Assembly: GCA_964547485.1 (NCBI GenBank)
Contig: CAZJNU010000001.1
Coordinates: 62,001-126,000 of the forward strand
Direction of reading: 5' to 3'
Origin: JACJWR01 sp964547485
GTDB lineage: Bacteria > Actinomycetota > Actinomycetes > S36-B12 > UBA10799
DNA: 64,000 nucleotides
Positions 16,637 through 25,458 of this stretch are shown piece by piece; position 1 is the stretch's first letter; the number at the start of each line of letters is the position of its first letter. A program made the position numbers and the translations under genes. The notes below the pieces were generated by a model. It saw nothing but the letters and a program-made list of their open reading frames with translations, had not been told where the DNA came from and ran no database searches.

Positions 16637-17338
16637 CTAACCAGCGACTCCGGTGACCCCGATGCCGGCGTGCGCCCGGTAGCGCCGGTTCAGCGAGATG
16701 AGGTTCGCGGTCAGCGCCTCAACTTGGTGACTGTTGCGCAGCCGACCCGCATACAGGCCACGGATACCCGGGATCCGCCCAGCCAGCGCCTGCACCAGGT
16801 CTGTGGCGTCCCGATCGTCGCCGAGGACCAGCACGTCGATCTCAACTTTGGCTACCGAAAGGTCCAGCAACGTCACCGCGGACACATGGTGGAAGGCTGC
16901 CACCACCCGTGAGTCGGGCAGCAGCGCCGCGGCCTGCTCCGCCGCCGAACCCTCCGGCACCCCGAGCGGATAGGCCCCGGAGGAATCGAAGCCAAGCGGG
17001 TTGACGCAGTCGATCACGATCTTGCCCGCGAGCACGTCGGCCAGTTCCGCCAGCAACTCACCGTGGCCGGCCCACGGCACGGCGACCACCACCACCTCGC
17101 TGTCCCGGGCGCAGTCACGGTTGCCGAGTCCGGTGGCTCCGAAACCCACCTCCAGCGCCGCGGCCGCGGCTCGCCCCGGATCGCGTGAACCGATGATCAC
17201 CCGCTGGCCCGCCCGGGCCCAGCGGGAGGCCAGGCCGCGCCCCTGTTCACCGGTGCCGCCAAGTACCCCGACAGTCACACCGGAGACGTCAGGGAGCGCC
17301 CACGGGTCACGCTTCGGGGCGGCGGGCGGGGCCGCCAT
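16637..17338 (-). CDS. npdG: F420H2:NADP+ oxidoreductase
   Basis: 233 residues from the ATG at 17338. The N-terminal Rossmann fold has VGVLGGTGEQGRGLASRWA followed by VIIGSRDP, an NADP-type binding pattern. Further family segments are VVVVAVPWAGH, IVIDCVNPLGF, VVAAFHHVSAV and the C-terminal RNSHQVEALTANLISLNRRY. The enzyme passes hydride between reduced coenzyme F420 and NADP+ in the cytosol. Its presence indicates an F420-using actinobacterium. The start codon overlaps the stop of the small SPOR-like gene (TGATG), so the two are one transcription unit. It converges on panB with a 20-base gap. Confidence 0.9.
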   Translation of the reverse strand: MAAPPAAPKRDPWALPDVSGVTVGVLGGTGEQGRGLASRWARAGQRVIIGSRDPGRAAAAALEVGFGATGLGNRDCARDSEVVVVAVPWAGHGELLAELADVLAGKIVIDCVNPLGFDSSGAYPLGVPEGSAAEQAAALLPDSRVVAAFHHVSAVTLLDLSVAKVEIDVLVLGDDRDATDLVQALAGRIPGIRGLYAGRLRNSHQVEALTANLISLNRRYRAHAGIGVTGVAG

Positions 17339-17562
17339 CAATCCTTCTCGCCTGGAGTCTTGCCGTTCCACTCGTCGTCGTCGGCCTGCCACTGGCTATT
17401 GCGTTCCTTCGCGAGCGCAAAGGCGTGCTCAGCCTCGTCCTTGGTCTTATACGGTCCGAGTCGATCCTGACCGGGACTCTGGGTGACCTGTTTGGTCAGC
17501 AGATTCACGTACCACTTGTCGGGATGGAGCAGTTCCTCTTCCATCTCTTCTCGGTTCTTCAT
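17338..17562 (-). CDS. Small SPOR-like conserved protein
   Basis: 74 residues, highly charged. The motif set WYVNLLTKQV, GPYKTKDEAEHAFALAKERNSQW and a DDDEWNG tail is typical of small actinobacterial proteins annotated as SPOR-domain containing. Their role is unknown. No signal peptide or membrane segment is present, so it is cytosolic. The ATG has a strong AGGAGG just upstream. It is the first gene of a two-gene unit with the F420 oxidoreductase and is divergent from map. Confidence 0.75.
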   Translation of the reverse strand: MKNREEMEEELLHPDKWYVNLLTKQVTQSPGQDRLGPYKTKDEAEHAFALAKERNSQWQADDDEWNGKTPGEKD

Positions 17563-17631
17563 CTGTGCCTCCTCCTGGGACGCGGGCCGCGATGGTTCCG
17601 CCTGGCCCTCACCTTAGCGAGGCTCAACTCA

Positions 17632-17637
17632 TAGACT
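17632..17637 (+). promoter_or_regulatory. -10 element (TAGACT) of the map-ppgK transcript, leaderless
   Basis: TAGACT is followed by 6 bases and then the map ATG at 17644. The identical hexamer and spacing occur before the minus-strand gene starting at 42133. Confidence 0.5.
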
Positions 17638-17643
17638 CCCGCC

Positions 17644-18513
17644 ATGCCGACTGCCGCCCCACCCCTGCAACCGGGGAAGATCTCACCCCGACGCCCAGTC
17701 CCCGCCTTCATTCCGCGACCGGAGTATGTCGGTGCCGACTATCCGACCCGGTCCGGCGAGTCAGATGTGAAGTCCCCCGAGATGCTGGCGAAGATGCGGG
17801 TGGCGGGTCGGATCGCCGCGGATGCGCTGGTCGAGGCCGGTCGCGCGGTGCGCCCCGGGATCACGACTGACGAACTCGACCGGATAGGTCACGAGTACCT
17901 GCTGGACCACCGCGCGTACCCGTCGACGCTGGGCTACCGCGGCTTTCCCAAGTCGATGTGCACCTCGCTGAACGAGGTCATCTGTCATGGCATCCCCGAC
18001 TCCACTGTCATCTCAGATGGCGACATCGTCAATATCGACATCACCGCCTACCTCGACGGCGTGCACGGAGACACCAACGCCACCTTCCTGGCGGGCGACG
18101 TCGACGAGGAGTCCCGACTGCTGGTCGAGCGCACCCGAACCGCCACGATGCGCGCGATCAAGGCCGTCGCGCCTGGCCGTTCGTTGAGTGTTATCGGACG
18201 AGTGATTGAGGCCTATGCCCGCAGGTTCAATCTGGGGGTGGTCCGCGATTTCACCGGTCACGGGATCGGCTCGGACTTCCACTCCGGGTTGGTCGTCCCG
18301 CACTATGACGATCCGGAACTGGAAGTCACGCTGGAACCGGGCATGACCTTCACCATTGAGCCTATGCTCACGCTGGGAAGTATCGACTACCAGATCTGGG
18401 AGGACGGGTGGACTGTGGTGACCACCGATCGGCGCCGAACAGCGCAGTTCGAACACACAGTCGCCGTCACCGAGACGGGTGTCGAAATCCTCACCACCCC
18501 CAGCAGCGAGTAG
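17644..18513 (+). CDS. map: Methionine aminopeptidase, type I
   Basis: 289 residues. It removes the initiator methionine from nascent proteins. Metal ligands and active-site residues are visible in order: VICHGIPD (His), NIDITAYLDGVHGDTNATF (two Asp), FTGHGIGSDFHS (His), FTIEPMLTLG (Glu) and QFEHTVAVT (Glu). The first 35 residues are Pro-rich (RRPVPAFIPRPEYVGADYP), the short N-terminal extension common in actinobacterial MetAPc. The start lies 6 bases after TAGACT, with no Shine-Dalgarno, so it is probably leaderless. ppgK follows after 9 bases. Confidence 0.96.
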   Translation: MPTAAPPLQPGKISPRRPVPAFIPRPEYVGADYPTRSGESDVKSPEMLAKMRVAGRIAADALVEAGRAVRPGITTDELDRIGHEYLLDHRAYPSTLGYRGFPKSMCTSLNEVICHGIPDSTVISDGDIVNIDITAYLDGVHGDTNATFLAGDVDEESRLLVERTRTATMRAIKAVAPGRSLSVIGRVIEAYARRFNLGVVRDFTGHGIGSDFHSGLVVPHYDDPELEVTLEPGMTFTIEPMLTLGSIDYQIWEDGWTVVTTDRRRTAQFEHTVAVTETGVEILTTPSSE

Positions 18514-18522
18514 GAGTTTGAG

Positions 18523-19305
18523 ATGACCAGCCAGGCCGATACCCACACCGTATGGCCCCATGACGTGACCACTCTGGCGATCGACGTCGGCGGTACCGGC
18601 CTTAAGGCGTCGGTGCTCGACGCCAAGGGCAACATGACCACCGACCGGGTCAGGATCGTCACGCCCTACCCGTGCCCGCCGGAGGTGCTGGTCGAGAGTC
18701 TGCTGACGCTGGTGAAGGATCTGCCCGAGTACAACAGGGTGTCGGTCGGATTTCCAGGCCTGGTGCGACACGGCAAGGTGTACAACATCCCGGCCTTCTC
18801 TCGCGCAGAATACGGCGGACCGTTGGATCCGAAGTACGCGAAGATGTGGCGCGGCTACGACCTCGCACACGCCCTCGCGGAGGCGTTCGACATGCCCGTC
18901 AAGGTCGCCAATGACGCCGACGTGCAGGGATGCGCGGTCGTCGCCGGCACCGGGTTCGAGTTCGTGATGACGCTCGGCACCGGCTGCGGCACAGCCTTGT
19001 TCAGCAACGGCAAACTGCTGCCCCACATGGAGTTGTCGCACGCCCCGTTCAGGCACGGAGATGACTTCGATCAGCAGATCGGCAACGCCGCCCGAAAGGC
19101 GATCGGCAACAAGAGGTGGCGCAAGCGCGTTATCAACGCGATCGAAACGTTCGACCGGTTCCTGTTCTTCGACCACATCTACATCGGCGGCGGCAACGCC
19201 AAACACTTCCCTGCGGCGAAGCTCGGAGCCAACGCGACGATCGTGCCGAACACCGCCGGGATTCTGGGCGGTATCCGGATCTGGGACATGGACTACGACT
19301 CCTAG
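18523..19305 (+). CDS. ppgK: Polyphosphate glucokinase (ROK family)
   Basis: 260 residues. The enzyme phosphorylates glucose using polyphosphate (and often ATP). Sequence signs are the phosphate-binding LAIDVGGTGLKASVLD, SVGFPGLVRHGKV, NDADVQGCAVV and FVMTLGTGCGTALFSNG, with HMELSHAPFRHG and a conserved C-terminal IYIGGGNAKHF. These match actinobacterial PpgK rather than generic ROK sugar kinases. A TAGGAG site precedes the ATG. It is likely co-transcribed with map, from which it is separated by 9 bases. The TAG stop lies inside an inverted repeat that may be the operator of the next gene. Confidence 0.93.
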   Translation: MTSQADTHTVWPHDVTTLAIDVGGTGLKASVLDAKGNMTTDRVRIVTPYPCPPEVLVESLLTLVKDLPEYNRVSVGFPGLVRHGKVYNIPAFSRAEYGGPLDPKYAKMWRGYDLAHALAEAFDMPVKVANDADVQGCAVVAGTGFEFVMTLGTGCGTALFSNGKLLPHMELSHAPFRHGDDFDQQIGNAARKAIGNKRWRKRVINAIETFDRFLFFDHIYIGGGNAKHFPAAKLGANATIVPNTAGILGGIRIWDMDYDS

Positions 19306-19323
19306 GGGTTGTACTCCTAGGAT
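19300..19323 (+). promoter_or_regulatory. Probable MarR operator overlapping its own leaderless promoter
   Basis: TCCTAGG (19300-19306) and CCTAGGA (19316-19322) form an inverted repeat with 9 bases between. TAGGAT (19318-19323) is a -10-like hexamer 6 bases before the MarR ATG at 19330, so the right arm covers the promoter. A dimeric winged-helix protein bound here would block its own transcription. The left arm covers the ppgK stop codon. Confidence 0.5.
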
Positions 19324-19329
19324 CGGGGC

Positions 19330-19818
19330 ATGACGCACTGGCTGAGCAGCGAGGAGCAAAGGTCCTGGCGCAGTTGGTTGACGATGAACCGACTGCTCAG
19401 CGATGTGCTCGAGCGGGAGCTGAAGGCTGTGGTGGGCGTCGGCCTGCCGGAGTACGAGATTCTTGTGCACCTGTCCGAGGCACCCGAGCGACGAGTCCGA
19501 ATGGCGGACCTGGCACATCGAACGCTGACCTCCCGGAGCAGACTCAGCCACCAGATCGACCGGATGGAGCGAGCCGGCTGGGTCGTTCGAGAACGGTGCG
19601 AGGAGGACCAGCGCGGCCAGTGGGCGATCATGACGGCGACAGGACTGGACGTCATCGAGCGCGCCGCCCCGATCCATGTGACAGGGGTTCGAGACCACCT
19701 AGTCGATGTCCTCGGCGAGGAGTTTTCGACCTTCGGTCGGATGTGCTCCACCGTCGTCGAACCGCTGACGGTGGCCACGCCCGGAATCAGTCAACCCTTG
19801 ACCCGCGAGGATGCGTAG
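19330..19818 (+). CDS. MarR-family transcriptional regulator
   Basis: 162 residues. It has the MarR winged-helix layout: an N-terminal dimerisation helix (LTMNRLLSDVLERELK), LPEYEILVHLSEAPERRVRMADLA, the recognition helix region RTLTSRSRLSHQIDRMERAGWVVRE, the wing ERCEEDQRGQWAIMTATG, and a C-terminal helix. The ligand is unknown. It is probably leaderless (TAGGAT-N6-ATG) and probably represses itself through the adjacent inverted repeat. The downstream membrane-protein gene begins 8 bases after its stop, so the two may be co-transcribed and the membrane protein could be a target. Confidence 0.88.
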   Translation: MTHWLSSEEQRSWRSWLTMNRLLSDVLERELKAVVGVGLPEYEILVHLSEAPERRVRMADLAHRTLTSRSRLSHQIDRMERAGWVVRERCEEDQRGQWAIMTATGLDVIERAAPIHVTGVRDHLVDVLGEEFSTFGRMCSTVVEPLTVATPGISQPLTREDA

Positions 19819-19826
19819 GCCAGCCG

Positions 19827-21038
19827 GTGGCAGAGATCGACACCGATAAGGCCCATCCGCCGCTGACAATCGCATCCGCGCTCACCCCGGTGCGGGCGAT
19901 CGGGATTTTCGTGCTGGAGTGCCGTCCCTGGGTGCTGGGTGTGCTGGCACTTGCGCTGGCCATCATCCGCAATGGCATCCACTTCGACATCGGGACTGTC
20001 GACTTCGTCGCCGGGGCCCGGGAACTACCCGCCCCGCTCGGCTGGTTTTCGTCGTCCTGGGGGCCCATGTTGGTCGGTCGCATCACCGGGATCGACCGTT
20101 CCGTCTGGGCGTGGAACGCCGGTTTCCTGGTCGCCACCTTGGCCGCCCTGACCGCCGCCGTTGTCGTCATCCTGCGCAAACCGACGCCCCGGCACCGGAT
20201 GGCGGTGGTGCTACTGGCCTGCAGTCCGCTGCCCGCCGTCCTGCTGTACGGCGTCGGCCGGTACGACCTGTTCCTGATCACTGGCTCAGCCCTAGTCGCG
20301 CTATCGCACCGGTGGTGGGCGGTCACTCTGGGCGCCCTGATCGCCTGCAGCTCCAACCCCGAGCAGTCGATTGTGACCGCTATCGCGCTATTCCTGGTCT
20401 CGATGGCGCCAAGGTTCCGGGCCAAACGGCGGCACGCGCTGATCTTCCTCGGAATAGCGATCGTGAACTGGGTCGGGGTCTCGCTCTGGTTCGCGATGTA
20501 CGACGTCGAGGCGTCCCGGGCGTTGCTGTTCCCGGCCTGGATCGCGCAATCCGTGTCGGGTTTCGTCTACGCCTTCCCGATCAGTCTGTACTCCTGGTAC
20601 GGGGCACTCTGGCTGGTGGTGCTGTTCGTCATCGGCTCGCTCACCGGCAAGTCACGTTGGTGGGTGATCACCGGGCTGTTGCTGCTGCCCGGAATCTTCA
20701 CTGTGACGACGCTGGACGGGACCAGGGTGTTCGTCTGCGTGGCGAGCGCAGCCGCCCTGTTCGTGGTGCACGAGCAGTTGCACGAGATTCGACATGGCGA
20801 AGTCGCCACCCTGCTGCCGTCACCGGTCAGATCCGGGCCCGATCCGGGCAATGTGGCCGCGTTCGCCGGCATCGTGGTGTGCGCCATGATCTTCCTGCCG
20901 AGCCTGTTCTACTACGGATTCAACGGCGAGATCGCCTCACCTTGGGAGATCTGGCATGGCCTGGGCGACCAGCAGTACAAGGCTTGGGACGACCTGGTGA
21001 AACTGGTGATGCGCAACTACCTGGGGCTGGAGCCCTAA
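19827..21038 (+). CDS. Polytopic membrane protein of unknown function
   Basis: 403 residues from the GTG at 19827, which is eight bases after the MarR stop; the frame is open upstream only as a shadow of ppgK and MarR. About nine to eleven hydrophobic helices alternate with short loops (VLGVLALALAII, LVATLAALTAAVVVIL, WWVITGLLLLPGIF and others). Features such as GPMLVGRITGIDRSVWAWNAGF, YGVGRYDLFLI and SSNPEQS recall GT-C-like integral membrane proteins, but no catalytic motif could be assigned. The C-terminus (ASPWEIWHGLGDQQYKAWDD) is hydrophilic. I do not recognise the family. Context suggests control by MarR. Confidence 0.75.
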   Translation: MAEIDTDKAHPPLTIASALTPVRAIGIFVLECRPWVLGVLALALAIIRNGIHFDIGTVDFVAGARELPAPLGWFSSSWGPMLVGRITGIDRSVWAWNAGFLVATLAALTAAVVVILRKPTPRHRMAVVLLACSPLPAVLLYGVGRYDLFLITGSALVALSHRWWAVTLGALIACSSNPEQSIVTAIALFLVSMAPRFRAKRRHALIFLGIAIVNWVGVSLWFAMYDVEASRALLFPAWIAQSVSGFVYAFPISLYSWYGALWLVVLFVIGSLTGKSRWWVITGLLLLPGIFTVTTLDGTRVFVCVASAAALFVVHEQLHEIRHGEVATLLPSPVRSGPDPGNVAAFAGIVVCAMIFLPSLFYYGFNGEIASPWEIWHGLGDQQYKAWDDLVKLVMRNYLGLEP

Positions 21039-21215
21039 CTTCTCGGACGGCATCCTTGCGATAACTCAACGCGTATGCCCAGTTACACTTCGAGTATTTC
21101 GGATTTTCACCCAGATGGCACAGCCTCCTCGGGGTTAATTTGACGGCCTCCCTGGTTGAAACCATGCTCCGCAGAGTCTCCGACTTCGGAGACGCTGGCC
21201 AACGGGGAGTGTGTG

Positions 21216-24173
21216 ATGACTCGAATTGCGACGATAACAGTGGCCGCGGCCGCCTTGGTGGGGGCCACTTTGGTGCCGATCAGTTCGGCTGCCGCCGCTG
21301 CGCCCCCAACCGGCGTGGTGGCGTCGGTTGATGCGATGTTCGCGGCGGCCGCGGAGAGCAATCCGACGCCGCCACGACCAACCGCCAGCAGCCCTGCGGA
21401 GGTGACCGCGGCCGGGACCCGCGGTGACTTACGTGCCCCGGTGGGCCTCAGTGTTTCCCCGAACCCGGTTGCCCAATTCTCGCCGACCTCGCTGACGGCC
21501 AGGACCACGCCGCCGGCCCCCGGCACAACCCTCGCCTTCCAGGCCTATGGCTACACCCGCTCCTCGGTCTGGCGCACGATCGGCACCGCCAAGGCGAATG
21601 GCTCGGGTATGGCGGGGTTCCGGTTCACACCCTCGACGGCAGGCACTCTGCCGCTGCGGGCTGTCAACACGGCCACGGGTAAGACCAGCAAGAGCGTTAT
21701 TTTGACCGTGACACCGGTACTCCATCCCACAGCGGTGGCCGTCGGCTGGCCCAGCGGTACGCAGGAGGTCGACAAGTCCTACAAGGTGCCTGTTCAGATC
21801 TCACCGAAAGGGAAGATCGGCGTCCAAATTCAACGCCAGTTGACCGGATCGGGAGTCAGCGCGAGCGCGGCTGGCCGCTGGACGAACATGTACGCCGGTG
21901 GTGGCACCACAAATGCCAACGGGGTCGCCTCTCTGCTGCTGAACATTCCCGATGCCCGCCCGTCCAACTTCCGAGTCGTCACCACCGGTCCAGGTGCGAT
22001 CGGATCGATTCCGCGCGCTAACACCGCGAGCGCCTTCGGCACTGCGCTGTACAACGTGCCACTGCAGTTGCCGACGACACCCGGACAGCTGGTCAAGGCA
22101 CAGGAGTTGACCACCGGAAACGCCGGTCCGGGGTTCCCGTTGACCTACCCGAAGTCCCCACTCGCGGAGTTGTCCAGCTTCGGCCTGACAATGGGCCAGG
22201 TGGGGAATGCGGGCAATCCGGCCTGCACTGTGGACACCTCGCCACCGGCCGAATGCACCATTGGCAACCAGATCGACCCGAGTCTGCAGCCGGCCAAGCA
22301 GTTTCGATTCCTCTACTCGGATAGGCGGATGGTCCCCAACGACTGCCCGCTTGCCCCGGGCGGATCGCACGGCAACTGCACGGTGACGGCCAACGCGCGC
22401 ACGGAAGCGGCCAGCGCGATGGTGTATGTACCTTCCAACGCGCAGCCCGGCGCCAAGGTTGTGGCCTGGGCCCACCCGACCTTGGGCCAGAACAACGATT
22501 GCTCCGTGACGCGCGGGGTGGGTCGTTCGAAATGGACAGTGCAACTCAGCCCGACAGCCCCCGTGGCCGCCGGGCAGACGGCCCTCACCATCAACGGAAA
22601 CGTCAGCGGTCTCACCGGTACAGGTGCTTTCGCCTCAACCGTCACCGGAGCCGGGATAGCCCCCGGGACCACCGTCGCCTCGGTCAAGGATCAGGTCGTC
22701 ACCCTGAGCACCGCCACCACCGGCACCGTCTCAGGTCCGCTGACGTTCAGTGAGAGCGCCCTCGGCGGTGCCTCGTACAACCTCACCGACATGGAAGGGT
22801 TCCTGGACCAGATGTTGGCCAAGGGATACGTCGTCGTGATGCCCGACTACCTGGGCATCGCGGTCAACGGTCCAACCAGCGTGCAGAAGACCTACATGGT
22901 CGGCCAGCAGGAATCACGTGACCTCTACTACGCGGTCAAAGCGCTGCAGACTCAGGCGAAGCCGATCGTGGGTTGGCCTGGGATCCCGCGACCGGGCAAT
23001 CAGTTCGTCACGATGGGACATAGCCAGGGCGGCAGTGCCGCAATGTGGGCCGGGGTCGACAAGAAGACGCTCGACCCGGAGACGGGCCTGAACCTCGTGG
23101 GGGTCACAGCCGTGGCGCCGGCAGGCGATCTCAACACGATCACCTCCTTCCAATGGGACAAGTCCGAAGCCTGGGTGCTCGGACCTGAACTGCTGGGCAC
23201 GTATGCGTCCTACCTCCCGCAGCTGGCTGCGCAATACCCGATCCTGAGCTCCGCAGGGCGGGCGATGCAGTCCACGCTGGCCAACGTCTGCATCAGCCAG
23301 GCGTCGGCGGTCGCTCCCCCGAATACGGCGTTCCTGCAGAATCCCGCGGGGTCGGCGTTTCCCTCGTTCCTGCGGTGGGGCTATGTATTCTTCGGTCAGA
23401 CCCCGGTGATCGAACAAGGTCACATCAACTCCTTCCCCCTCGACCTGCCGTTGAACCTGGTGGCAGGCCAGGGCGACAACACCGTGCTGGCCCAACCACT
23501 GGCGGCGCTCCAGCAGAGTTTCTGCAAGGCAGGGGCGAAGATGACCGCCTACTGGACTCCCGTGCTCGCTGGCTGGGTGCCGGGGTTCGCTGCGATGTTG
23601 GGCTTCGGTAGTACCGTCCCGGCGGCGGCGAACCACACGCTGGTGCTGGGTTGGCCGTTCGGTAACAACGTTGGCACTGTCGAGAATCCGGTACCAGAAC
23701 TGAGTGCAGGCTCACTGGTGTCCTTCGCAGAAGGTCGATTCAACGGCACGCCGTGGGTCAGCGACTGCGCTCAGTACCAACAGCAGATGCCACAGCAGAC
23801 GTTCTACAACCCAGGCACCAACATGTTGCCCGGGACACCGCCGAGCATCGACAGTTGGTACATCAACACCAACATCAACTCCTACCAACCCCCGCTGCCG
23901 TTCGGGTTGCAGGACTGGCTCGGGTCCAAGGGGATGCCGGCACCGGTCGGCAACAATCCGGCGCCGGCCGGGGGCGACTTACAAGCGAACTCCGGCTGCC
24001 TGTACTCATGGGGAGATCCGGCCGATTTCAAACAGGCCGATCCGAACACCCCGACGAACCCTGCCTGCACCCAGTTCGGGCTCTTCCCCTGGGGTCAGTA
24101 CCTCTACTTCACGCACGACGTGGAGGCCGGGTCCTGGGGTATCTATCCCACCAACGGGACTTATCACTACTGA
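21216..24173 (+). CDS. Large secreted lipase/esterase-like alpha/beta hydrolase with inserted beta domain
   Basis: 985 residues. The signal peptide (MTRIATITVAAAALVGATL...AAAA) supports the start at 21216, which has GGGGAG upstream. After an Ala/Pro linker there is an Ig-like beta domain (about residues 70-165) and a second beta stretch to about 270. The hydrolase region includes YVPSNAQPGAKVVAWAHPTLGQNNDC, a lid-like LTDMEGFLDQMLAKGYVVVMPDYLG, and the nucleophile motif MGHSQGGSAA with Ser603, as in secretory lipases. A Thr/Val/Gly-rich stretch of about 75 residues (VQLSPTAPV to TFSES) interrupts the core between the N-terminal strand and the DYLG strand. It stands alone and is closed by a 24-bp hairpin. 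Substrate unknown; an extracellular ester is likely. Confidence 0.82.
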   Translation: MTRIATITVAAAALVGATLVPISSAAAAAPPTGVVASVDAMFAAAAESNPTPPRPTASSPAEVTAAGTRGDLRAPVGLSVSPNPVAQFSPTSLTARTTPPAPGTTLAFQAYGYTRSSVWRTIGTAKANGSGMAGFRFTPSTAGTLPLRAVNTATGKTSKSVILTVTPVLHPTAVAVGWPSGTQEVDKSYKVPVQISPKGKIGVQIQRQLTGSGVSASAAGRWTNMYAGGGTTNANGVASLLLNIPDARPSNFRVVTTGPGAIGSIPRANTASAFGTALYNVPLQLPTTPGQLVKAQELTTGNAGPGFPLTYPKSPLAELSSFGLTMGQVGNAGNPACTVDTSPPAECTIGNQIDPSLQPAKQFRFLYSDRRMVPNDCPLAPGGSHGNCTVTANARTEAASAMVYVPSNAQPGAKVVAWAHPTLGQNNDCSVTRGVGRSKWTVQLSPTAPVAAGQTALTINGNVSGLTGTGAFASTVTGAGIAPGTTVASVKDQVVTLSTATTGTVSGPLTFSESALGGASYNLTDMEGFLDQMLAKGYVVVMPDYLGIAVNGPTSVQKTYMVGQQESRDLYYAVKALQTQAKPIVGWPGIPRPGNQFVTMGHSQGGSAAMWAGVDKKTLDPETGLNLVGVTAVAPAGDLNTITSFQWDKSEAWVLGPELLGTYASYLPQLAAQYPILSSAGRAMQSTLANVCISQASAVAPPNTAFLQNPAGSAFPSFLRWGYVFFGQTPVIEQGHINSFPLDLPLNLVAGQGDNTVLAQPLAALQQSFCKAGAKMTAYWTPVLAGWVPGFAAMLGFGSTVPAAANHTLVLGWPFGNNVGTVENPVPELSAGSLVSFAEGRFNGTPWVSDCAQYQQQMPQQTFYNPGTNMLPGTPPSIDSWYINTNINSYQPPLPFGLQDWLGSKGMPAPVGNNPAPAGGDLQANSGCLYSWGDPADFKQADPNTPTNPACTQFGLFPWGQYLYFTHDVEAGSWGIYPTNGTYHY

Positions 24174-24175
24174 TA

Positions 24176-24229
24176 GGCACGCCGCTGGGTGGGGAGTCGA
24201 AATTCCGACTCCCCACCCAGCGGCGTGCC
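24176..24229. terminator. Perfect 24-bp stem-loop after the lipase gene
   Basis: Arms 24176-24199 and 24206-24229 are exact reverse complements with a 6-base loop. It begins 3 bases after the lipase stop. There is no U-tract, but the length and position argue for a terminator or mRNA 3'-end stabiliser. Confidence 0.75.
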
Positions 24230-24696
24230 ACGGTCGACTGCCGTTGATGCTGCGCCCCCATATCCGATGGCAAGCCAAACCGCACCCCGGAAAACACCAG
24301 CAGACTACTGGGTTATGGGTAACCTCCGCGGCCACGCAGTGACAGCATCATCCTGTTCGAATTGTTCGCGTCGTAGACGTGCAACTCGAGGAGCAACAGC
24401 ACGAGAAGCTGCGGCGGAATCGGCGCAGCAGAGTGCACGGCGAACTCGCTTGCCGCAACGGATCTGCCGACGCTGGTCGCGAGCAACCCTTGAATATCAG
24501 CGCAGACGCCCAGTTCCTGACCCCACGCCACAAGGGCAATCCCGTCGTGAGTCTCCCATCCTGAACTTCCCGTACAAGCGTCGCAGCGGCCCACCCGGAG
24601 CCGGGTCTGAGTGCAGACCCAGATCGCGGGCGATTGCCTTGGGTAAGCGACTCCAGCCGAGCCGGCGGGCGTCGAGGGGGTATGAACGCAACGATA
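24230..24696. other. Non-coding or undecided interval between lipase hairpin and RNase P RNA
   Basis: Several frames are open here on both strands, but their upstream parts run into the RNase P RNA gene and none carries a recognisable motif, ribosome-binding site or signal. One minus-strand frame ending at 24313 reads plausibly in its last 80 residues (HDGIALVAWGQELGVCADIQ and onward) but has no credible start outside the RNA gene. I treat the stretch as unannotated. Confidence 0.4.
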
Positions 24697-25075
24697 AGTG
24701 ACAAGCCGGCCTGTAAGCCGGATTCTGTGCCGCTGACGCGGCGGCGACCATCCATCTGGGAGCAGTGTTGCCACCGCCCTCATGCGATCTACCCGCAGAC
24801 ATCGAGCGGGCCGCTCGTCTGCGCAGGCCGCTCTCGCGACCCTTGTGATCTTGCTCCAGGTGGGGTTTACCTAGCCGCCGCAGTCACCTGCGGCGCTGGT
24901 GGTCTCTTACACCACCGTTTCACCCTTGCCCCGCGTATCGCGAGGCGGTCTATTCTCTGTGGCACTGTCCCGCGGGTCACCCCGGGTGGGCGTTACCCAC
25001 CACCTTCACCCTGTGGAGTCCGGACTTTCCTCGACCGGCCGAAGCCGACCGCGGCCGCCCGGCCGACTTGTCCCC
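24697..25075 (-). ncRNA. rnpB: RNase P RNA, bacterial type A
   Basis: About 379 bases on the minus strand. The 5' part contains GAGGAAAGTCCGGACTCCAC and the 3' part contains GGCTTACAGGCCGGCTTGTC, the universally conserved core of RNase P RNA. GACAAGTCGG near 25072 pairs with CCGGCTTGTC ending near 24700 to form P1. Internal landmarks such as AGGGTGAAACGGTGG, AGAGACCACCAGCGC and GGTAAACCCCACCTGGAGCAAGAT are present in order. It is the catalytic RNA that matures tRNA 5' ends. A TATCCT -10 element ends about 7 bases before the inferred 5' end. Confidence 0.96.
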
Positions 25076-25078
25076 TCG

Positions 25079-25084
25079 AGGATA
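25079..25084 (-). promoter_or_regulatory. -10 element (TATCCT) of rnpB
   Basis: TATCCT on the minus strand lies 6 bases before the start of the P1 helix (about 25072), correctly spaced for transcription to begin at the RNA 5' end. No clear -35 element was found. Confidence 0.55.
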
Positions 25085-25172
25085 CCCGTGTGACTCAATT
25101 CACGGTTACGTACGCACCCGACTGGGCATCGTATGAACAAGACGAACGGGCTGGCAACGGCCCTCCGAGCAG

Positions 25173-25214
25173 GACGAAGCCCCCTCCATTCTTGGCTATG
25201 GAGGGGGCTTCGTC
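25173..25214. terminator. Perfect 17-bp stem-loop upstream of rnpB
   Basis: Arms 25173-25189 and 25198-25214 are exact reverse complements with an 8-base loop. It lies between the minus-strand phosphatase operon and rnpB, about 245 bases past the phosphatase stop. It probably prevents that operon from reading into rnpB. Confidence 0.65.
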
Positions 25215-25458
25215 GTCTGATCAGTATCTCGGGGTCTCGTCGTCGGCCACGGATGCGACGTGCGAGTCCGGGTCCGCATCAGGATTGTTCGGCTACCAGT
25301 TGCGTTACTCCCGATCCCTAGTCGATTCGCTGGTGCGACGAATCGCACTGTTCAGACCCCACGAGTGTGCTCGCGTGGGCAGTTCGAGACAAGACCAGAT
25401 CGGTCGACCACCATATTTCGGCACCTCCGGTCGACCTTGCTGTCATCCGAACGGACGA
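25215..25458. other. Intergenic interval between phosphatase gene and hairpin
   Basis: No open frame with family similarity, ribosome-binding site or promoter of note was found in this 244-base stretch. It would form the 3' untranslated region of the phosphatase operon if transcription ends at the hairpin. Confidence 0.4.

Noticed and set aside
18013..19698. A 561-codon open frame on the minus strand
   Set aside because: It is antisense to map, ppgK and the MarR gene and lacks any family motif; a high-GC shadow.
24313..24783. Coding gene overlapping the 3' part of RNase P RNA
   Set aside because: The frame has no credible start outside the RNA gene and no motif; only its last 80 residues look vaguely protein-like.
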